Origin: Candidatus Jorgensenbacteria bacterium CG23_combo_of_CG06-09_8_20_14_all_54_14 | Lineage (GTDB): Bacteria > Patescibacteriota > Minisyncoccia > UBA6257 > GWB1-50-10 | Assembly (NCBI GenBank): GCA_002772205.1 | Contig: PCRZ01000039.1 | Span: forward strand, 417-8,708 | Direction of reading: 5' to 3' | Length of the DNA: 8,292 bases | Shown here: in pieces, positions 5,567-8,292 of the stretch | Layout: each line of letters starts with the position of its first letter | How positions within the stretch are numbered: position 1 is the stretch's first letter | The notes under the pieces: model-generated | Databases searched by the model: none | What the model saw: the letters and a program-made list of their open reading frames with translations, nothing else | What the model was told of the DNA's origin: nothing | Translations under genes and position numbers: made by a program

Positions 5567-6625
5567 TCACTTTCTCTCTGCTAAAACCACTGGTATTTTC
5601 AGCTCTTTTTGGCCGCGGAGGACGGTGAGGGCGACACAGTCACCCACATTGGCGCCCTCCAGATGGTCCTGAATGGTCTTTTCCAGGGTTATTGCCTCCC
5701 CGTTCCACTCAAGTATGATGTCGTTTTCCTTGATGCCTGCCGTGGCCGCGGGGCTCCCGGAGATTACCGCGGCATCGATGGGGTGTCCTTTGGTGATGAA
5801 CGCCCCATAGTTTACGGGGAGCCGATACTTGTCGCGCAGTTCGTCGTTCAGCATGAGGTAGCGGAGGCCGAGGAGCGGCCGCCGGATGCGCCCGTAACGC
5901 TTCAAATCCTCAAGGTCGCGGGCGGCGGCGCGGATGGGGATGGCGAACCCGATGTTCTGTGCGCCAGCCACCACCGCGGCGTTCACCCCCACCGCGCGCC
6001 CGTCCATGTCCACGAGCGGCCCGCCGGAATTTCCCGGGTTGATAGCCGCGTCGGTTTGGATCAGCCCCCGCATTTCCTGGAACGGCGCATCCCTGTTCTC
6101 CTGCGCATTCACCGCGCGGGAGAGGCCGGAGATGATGCCCTGTGAAACCGTGTTCTTGAAAATACCCAGCGCGTTCCCGAACGCAAGTACTGTCTGTCCG
6201 AGCTTCAGGGTGCGGGAGTCGCCGAGCGGCACCGCGGGGAACTTATGCGCGGGGTTGATGCGGAGGATGCCCACGTCATCCACCGGATCGCGCGCGAGAA
6301 TTTCCGCGTCGTACGTCTCCCCCCCGCTCGTTGAGATTGCGTAGGTTGCATTCGGTTCGGCAATGACGTGTTTATTGGTGAGGATGATGCCGTTCGCATC
6401 CGTGAAAAATCCGGAGCCGCCGCCCACCGCCACCATGCCGCGCGCGTCAATCTTCTCGGGGGGGATGCGGGGGAGTGTGAGGCGTCTTTTCCCCTTCGCC
6501 TTCTTTGTGGTGAGTATCGCCATCTCGCGCCGGAGATCGTCCGCGCGCTTTGAGACCACGATTGAGACCACCGCGGGCATCACGCGCTCCACGATATTCA
6601 CGATTTCAGCATCCGCGCGCCCCAT
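5567..6625 (-). CDS. DegP/HtrA-type trypsin-like serine protease with one PDZ domain
   Basis: This 352-residue S1C-family protease degrades or refolds damaged proteins. The catalytic triad is intact: His86 (LTNKHVI), Asp117 (DPVDDVGIL) and Ser200 (INPGNSGGP). One PDZ domain follows (about 248-345), with the SPAATAGIKENDIILEWNG segment at 291-309. Unlike typical HtrA proteins it has no signal peptide or membrane segment; residues 1-20 already belong to the protease fold (NIVERVMPAVVSIV). It may therefore be cytoplasmic. The frame stays open to an ATG at 6739, but those 38 residues translate repeat DNA. The start at 6625 is preferred because TACAAT lies 10 nt upstream, implying a leaderless transcript. 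A lysine-rich loop (41-50) precedes the GSGFF segment. The gene is convergent with the surface-protein gene ending at 5307. Confidence 0.93.
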   Translation of the reverse strand: MGRADAEIVNIVERVMPAVVSIVVSKRADDLRREMAILTTKKAKGKRRLTLPRIPPEKIDARGMVAVGGGSGFFTDANGIILTNKHVIAEPNATYAISTSGGETYDAEILARDPVDDVGILRINPAHKFPAVPLGDSRTLKLGQTVLAFGNALGIFKNTVSQGIISGLSRAVNAQENRDAPFQEMRGLIQTDAAINPGNSGGPLVDMDGRAVGVNAAVVAGAQNIGFAIPIRAAARDLEDLKRYGRIRRPLLGLRYLMLNDELRDKYRLPVNYGAFITKGHPIDAAVISGSPAATAGIKENDIILEWNGEAITLEKTIQDHLEGANVGDCVALTVLRGQKELKIPVVLAERK

Positions 6626-6634
6626 AATGGTTCC

Positions 6635-6640
6635 ATTGTA
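6635..6640 (-). promoter_or_regulatory. -10 box of the HtrA-like gene, at the edge of a repeat
   Basis: TACAAT (minus strand, 6640-6635; 5 of 6 to consensus) directly follows the GGGG end of the repeat arm 6641-6653. It would start transcription at about 6628, within three bases of ATG 6625. No convincing -35 box is visible in the GC-rich repeat. Confidence 0.55.
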
Positions 6641-6676
6641 CCCCGTGAGAGGTCCGCCCCGCCATAGGCGCGGCGG

Positions 6677-6696
6677 GACTTCGACAGAGCTCAGTC
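6677..6696. repeat. TTCGACAGAGCTCA-type short palindrome
   Basis: GACT (6677-6680) and AGTC (6693-6696) flank TTCGACAGAGCTCA. From memory this core resembles a widespread REP-like family with the core TTCGACAnGCTCAG found in many bacterial genomes. The match is by eye only. Confidence 0.45.
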
Positions 6697-6724
6697 GGGG
6701 GCCAGCCGTCTTGGGGCGGCTTAT

Positions 6725-6784
6725 CCCGTTTAGAGGCAAGTCGCCAAAGGCGACTGCCGCACTCCCGTGCGGGCCTCTAACGGG
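6725..6784. repeat. 60-bp three-way-junction palindrome
   Basis: Outer arms CCCGTTTAGAGGC (6725-6737, one extra T) and GCCTCTAACGGG (6773-6784) enclose two perfect hairpins. One is AGTCGCC-AAA-GGCGACT (6739-6755), the other CCGCAC-TCCC-GTGCGG (6757-6772). Single bases join them, giving a compact three-way junction. The outer arm is a variant of the CCCCGTTAGAAG arm of the 81-bp family. Confidence 0.82.
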
Positions 6785-6806
6785 ACTTACTTCTAATGGG
6801 GTTGTA

Positions 6807-6887
6807 CCCCGTGAGAAGCTACTCCAGCAAATATTTGAGGTGGCGAGGAAAATGGAACTGGCGTCACCTCATGTGCTTCTCACGGGG
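6807..6887. repeat. 81-bp element with 13-bp terminal inverted repeats, copy 3
   Basis: CCCCGTGAGAAGC (6807-6819) and GCTTCTCACGGGG (6875-6887) are perfect inverted repeats around 55 nt, the same lengths as copy 2 at 4301-4381. The interior has its own hairpin TGAGGTG (6836-6842)/CACCTCA (6865-6871). Two arm positions differ from the first array, each matched by its partner arm. Between 6626 and 6976 no gene is evident; the stretch consists of this array, 38 nt with a CCCGCGGG palindrome, and a terminator. Confidence 0.85.
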
Positions 6888-6925
6888 CGTAACAGACGGG
6901 GCGGGGGAGCACACCCGCGGGTTGT

Positions 6926-6961
6926 AAAAAAACCGCCCTCTCCGAGGGGGAGCAGGGCGGT
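6926..6961 (-). terminator. Intrinsic terminator of the small Lys-rich unit
   Basis: On the minus strand ACCGCCCT (6961-6954) and AGGGCGGT (6939-6932) form an 8-bp stem followed by seven U (6932-6926). It begins about 15 nt after the TAG stop of the small ORF at 6977-7030. Confidence 0.85.
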
Positions 6962-6976
6962 GGAGTCCGAGATGGA

Positions 6977-7030
6977 CTATCTCTTTCTCTTCTTCGCTGG
7001 GGACTTCTTTCCTTTCGTCTTTTTTGCCAT
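6977..7030 (-). CDS. 17-residue lysine-rich microprotein (candidate)
   Basis: The minus strand encodes MAKKTKGKKSPAKKRKR followed by TAG. Eleven of the 17 residues are Lys or Arg; the rest are small or Pro, a composition like histone-H1 tails or small nucleic-acid-binding tails. It lies between an extended -10 promoter (TATAAT, 7127-7122) and a strong intrinsic terminator (6961-6926), so the unit is transcribed alone. No Shine-Dalgarno sequence is visible before the ATG (CCACGTACA). The peptide could bind RNA, DNA or ribosomes (inference). The alternative is a ~190-nt small RNA in which the ORF is chance, although the run of Lys codons from a good ATG argues for coding. I do not recognise a family. 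Confidence 0.5.
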   Translation of the reverse strand: MAKKTKGKKSPAKKRKR

Positions 7031-7121
7031 TGTACGTGGAGATTTTGTGTTTTAAAAGCCAATGTTGGACTGTCGACCGTCAATCACGTTGGTTTTCAGG
7101 AGCGCTGTGCTCTGTGCGTTC

Positions 7122-7127
7122 ATTATA
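7122..7127 (-). promoter_or_regulatory. Extended -10 promoter of the small Lys-rich unit
   Basis: On the minus strand TGTGCTATAAT contains a perfect TATAAT (7127-7122), and a TG pair lies a few bases upstream. No good -35 box is seen 17 bp upstream. Transcription would start near 7115, giving an ~85-nt leader with a small dyad (CCAA...TTGG around a GTCGAC core, 7048-7092). Confidence 0.55.
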
Positions 7128-7133
7128 GCACAT

Positions 7134-7175
7134 CGCACGCGCATAAAACTGTGGATAACTTGCCGAACGCGTGCG
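7134..7175. repeat. Inverted repeat CGCACGCG/CGCGTGCG flanking a DnaA-type box
   Basis: Perfect 8-bp arms at 7134-7141 and 7168-7175 enclose 26 bp. On the plus strand the arm is followed by an A/T run (7181-7192), so a long-loop terminator for rightward transcription is possible but weak. The stretch 7031-7313 holds no gene I can support. Confidence 0.5.
7150..7158 (-). promoter_or_regulatory. Single consensus DnaA box
   Basis: TTATCCACA on the minus strand (7158-7150) is a perfect match to the bacterial DnaA box, at the centre of the inverted repeat 7134-7175. I see no second box, AT-rich unwinding tract with DnaA-trio pattern, dnaA or rpmH, so an origin is not supported. Confidence 0.4.
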
Positions 7176-7194
7176 CAGCATAAAAATTTTTTCA

Positions 7195-7264
7195 GCCCCG
7201 CTTCCGCTTCACTTCTTCGGGGCACTCAATTTTGCATTCGCTCAAGATCTCTCGGACAAAATTG
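7195..7264. repeat. Two consecutive hairpins at the composition break
   Basis: GCCCCG (7195-7200)/CGGGGC (7218-7223) with a 17-nt loop is followed by CAATTTTG (7227-7234)/CAAAATTG (7257-7264) with a 22-nt loop holding a palindromic AGATCT. The AT-rich region begins immediately to the right. Confidence 0.5.
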
Positions 7265-7313
7265 ATGCGGTGTATATATTGAACGAAATTCGGACATTTT
7301 TCACATCAAATTT

Positions 7314-7748
7314 TTAATAAATTTTGTTGTTTTTGATTTTTTGTTTTTGAAATAAAAAAATAACTAAAAATAATAAAAATAATAAAGCCCAACCCAAAGG
7401 TTCAATATACTGATTTTGCCACCAATTAATCCCTTGAAACCCAACAAGGTCTTTAAAAGGCCAAAAAATATTACCGGTTCCGCTATAATGGGTTGGAATA
7501 TCAATTAAAATATGAACTAAATAAGGAAAAGATAAGCGGATTTGTTTAAAAATTAAAAGAATTAAAAACACGACCAAAAAACCGAGAAAACTATGAGCTG
7601 CATGGTAAAAATTCCAAGATTTATCCAAACCAAAAAAACTGATGGCGCCGATAATGTCCGGCAAGCCGCCAATTAAACCAAAAATCCACCAATTCCTAAA
7701 TTTAGGCGCAATAATGATACCGGTGCCAATATGAAATAAAATACTCAT
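7314..7748 (-). CDS. YdjM/DUF457-type membrane-bound metal-dependent hydrolase
   Basis: This 144-residue integral membrane protein has about four hydrophobic segments (near 8-16, 22-40, 54-68 and 116-134). The conserved polar residues of the DUF457 (YdjM-like) family are in order: His6, LPD (29-31), HAAHS (49-53) and HILIDIPTH (79-87, with His79, Asp83 and His87), then GNIFWPF. These would form a metal site at the membrane face; the substrate is unknown for the family. It is short but within the range of small family members. The coding DNA is very AT-rich, unlike everything left of 7265. A perfect TATAAT (7800-7795) lies 47 nt before the start; no Shine-Dalgarno sequence is visible. It follows glnA on the same strand with a 159-nt gap and probably has its own promoter. 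Confidence 0.82.
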   Translation of the reverse strand: MSILFHIGTGIIIAPKFRNWWIFGLIGGLPDIIGAISFFGLDKSWNFYHAAHSFLGFLVVFLILLIFKQIRLSFPYLVHILIDIPTHYSGTGNIFWPFKDLVGFQGINWWQNQYIEPLGWALLFLLFLVIFLFQKQKIKNNKIY

Positions 7749-7794
7749 TTAAAATATTTAAAAATATTAAATGTTATATAACTAAATGTAAGAA

Positions 7795-7823
7795 ATTATA
7801 GCGTTATTTACGACTCTGATTAA
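7795..7823 (-). promoter_or_regulatory. Promoter of the YdjM-like gene
   Basis: On the minus strand TTAATC (7823-7818, 3 of 6), a 17-bp spacer and a perfect TATAAT (7800-7795) predict a start near 7788 and a 40-nt leader. Confidence 0.5.
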
Positions 7824-7907
7824 TAAAGTTATGACGGAGAACAATTTTTAAATGTCGTTGTAAACTCCGCGGCGAAGCAATCTTCATAGAGCCAAAAGTT
7901 TGTCGTT

Positions 7908-8292
7908 TTAAAGCACTGGCAAATATTCTTTTATTTCGTAGGGGCTGACTTCCTTTTCGAACCCCGCACCAGAAACTTTGTTTCGGTGCGGGACTAGTCC
8001 AGCACCGAGTTTCGCTCTGGTGCTGGGTTTTTTGCCGACCGCTTTTTTATAATTCTCCCATTCAATTTCTTTGTTTTGGATGATTTTTTGAAAAATATGA
8101 TTACCGAGAGTTTTTTCGGCTAATTTGCTTTTTTTGAATAACTCTAATGACACTTTTAAATTTTTAGAAAGGGTTCTAATTTTCTTTCTTTTCATTTCGG
8201 CTTCCGTCATTTCAAAAATATCTTTTTCTTCTGGAGGTGGAAATTTTGAATGTTCCTTTATTCCTTTAATTCCAGTTGCCTGAATAATGGCT
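7908..8292 (-). CDS. glnA: Glutamine synthetase type I, C-terminal part, with an in-frame insertion
   Basis: The frame enters from the right edge and ends at TAA 7910-7908, giving 127 visible codons plus a partial one. It makes glutamine from glutamate, ammonia and ATP; the active protein is a dodecamer. The segments are typical of the GlnA C-terminus: IIQATGIKGI, FPPPEEKDIFEMTEAEMKR, LGNHIFQKIIQNKEIEWENYKKAV and SPYEIKEYLPVL. The catalytic core lies outside the window. In normal GlnA the EWENYKKAV part runs straight into SPYEIKEYL. Here about 30 residues (G at 8036 through the second V at 7947) are inserted without breaking the frame, and they are encoded by a GC-rich double hairpin. An ATG at 8210 is internal, not a start. 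The rest of the gene is AT-rich. Confidence 0.92.
   Translation of the reverse strand, partial: AIIQATGIKGIKEHSKFPPPEEKDIFEMTEAEMKRKKIRTLSKNLKVSLELFKKSKLAEKTLGNHIFQKIIQNKEIEWENYKKAVGKKPSTRAKLGAGLVPHRNKVSGAGFEKEVSPYEIKEYLPVL
7963..8026. repeat. Double-hairpin palindrome inserted in glnA
   Basis: Hairpin 1: CCCGCACC (7963-7970), bulged A, GAAAC, loop TTT, GTTTC, GGTGCGGG (7985-7992), 13 bp. Then palindrome ACTAGT (7993-7998). Hairpin 2: CCAGCACC (7999-8006), GAG, loop of 5, CTC, bulged T, GGTGCTGG (8019-8026), 11 bp. The inner arms plus ACTAGT (7985-8006) also form a near-perfect 22-bp palindrome with one mismatched pair. The flanking host codons are both GTC (7947-7949 and 8037-8039), so a 3-bp target duplication is possible. 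Confidence 0.88.

Larger units (their letters stand above)
6641..6801. repeat. Expanded copy of the 13-bp-arm element, with nested hairpins
   Basis: CCCCGTGAGAGGT (6641-6653) can pair with ACTTCTAATGGGG (6789-6801) at 12 of 13 positions counting G·U. The interior is 135 nt rather than 55 and contains a chain of hairpins: about 6653-6679, a TTCGACAGAGCTCA palindrome (6677-6696), AGCCG/CGGCT (6704-6721) and the 60-bp element at 6725-6784. TTGTA precedes it and separates it from the next copy. Confidence 0.6.

Noticed and set aside
5363..5584. Plus-strand ORF of 73 codons
   Set aside because: It lies almost wholly in the 251-bp palindromic element and runs into the 3' end of the protease gene; no ribosome binding site or family resemblance.
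6626..6739. N-terminal extension of the HtrA-like protein to ATG 6739
   Set aside because: The extra 38 codons translate palindromic repeat DNA, and a -10 box with a leaderless ATG supports the start at 6625.
6363..7055. Plus-strand ORF of 230 codons
   Set aside because: It runs antisense through the protease gene, the repeat array, a terminator and the Lys-rich ORF; its composition is that of a shadow frame.
7100..7200. Chromosomal replication origin
   Set aside because: Only one DnaA box and no dnaA, dnaN or rpmH nearby.
7062..7265. Plus-strand ORF of 67 codons
   Set aside because: It crosses the promoter, DnaA box and several hairpins; no ribosome binding site and no recognisable protein features.
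7955..7968. tRNA T-loop-like GGTTCGAA on the minus strand
   Set aside because: No acceptor, D or anticodon stems fit around it, and it lies in the coding insertion of glnA.

Overview
The window looks like a piece of a Patescibacteria/CPR (probably Parcubacteria-type) genome. This is inferred from compact single-domain genes, start codons with little or no leader, abundant intergenic palindromic repeats, and the style of the leucyl-tRNA synthetase, NlpC/P60 and LTD-like surface proteins. No rRNA or tRNA is present to fix the taxonomy. Positions 1 to about 7265 are GC-rich (for example 40 of 60 bases are G/C in 3121-3180). From about 7265 to the end the DNA is strongly AT-rich (6 of 60 in 7321-7380). 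That is a sharp break which may be a transferred segment or an assembly join.

Layout. 1-401 (minus): 5' part of an NlpC/P60 cysteine peptidase gene, preceded by a 165-nt leader with a terminator hairpin and competing pairings. 574-641: two back-to-back sigma70-type promoters sharing a dyad. 690-1676 (plus): a cyanophycin-synthetase-like ATP-grasp ligase ending in a clear terminator. 1750-4230 (plus): leuS, with four short heptamer-repeat tracts inside the reading frame. 4215-4381: two tandem ~81-bp elements bounded by 13-bp inverted repeats; the first supplies the last codons and stop of leuS. 4393-5307 (plus): a membrane-anchored, Pro-rich, six-Cys exported protein of unknown function. 5314-5564: a 251-bp palindromic element between convergent genes. 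5567-6625 (minus): a DegP/HtrA-type serine protease without a signal peptide. 6641-6887: a second array of the 81-bp element family, one copy holding a nested three-way-junction element. 6926-7127 (minus): a tiny transcription unit with promoter, 17-residue Lys-rich ORF and terminator. 7134-7264: hairpins and one DnaA box. 7314-7748 (minus): a YdjM/DUF457-type membrane hydrolase. 7908-8292 (minus): the C-terminal part of glutamine synthetase, carrying an in-frame ~90-bp double-hairpin insertion.

How it fits together. The genes do not form one pathway: cell-wall or peptide metabolism (NlpC/P60, ATP-grasp), translation (LeuRS), protein quality control (HtrA-like) and nitrogen assimilation (GlnA). 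The most unusual theme is repeat biology. At least three different palindromic or tandem repeat families sit between genes and inside coding frames, where they supply a stop codon, abut start sites, border a -10 box, and insert peptide segments into LeuRS and GlnA.
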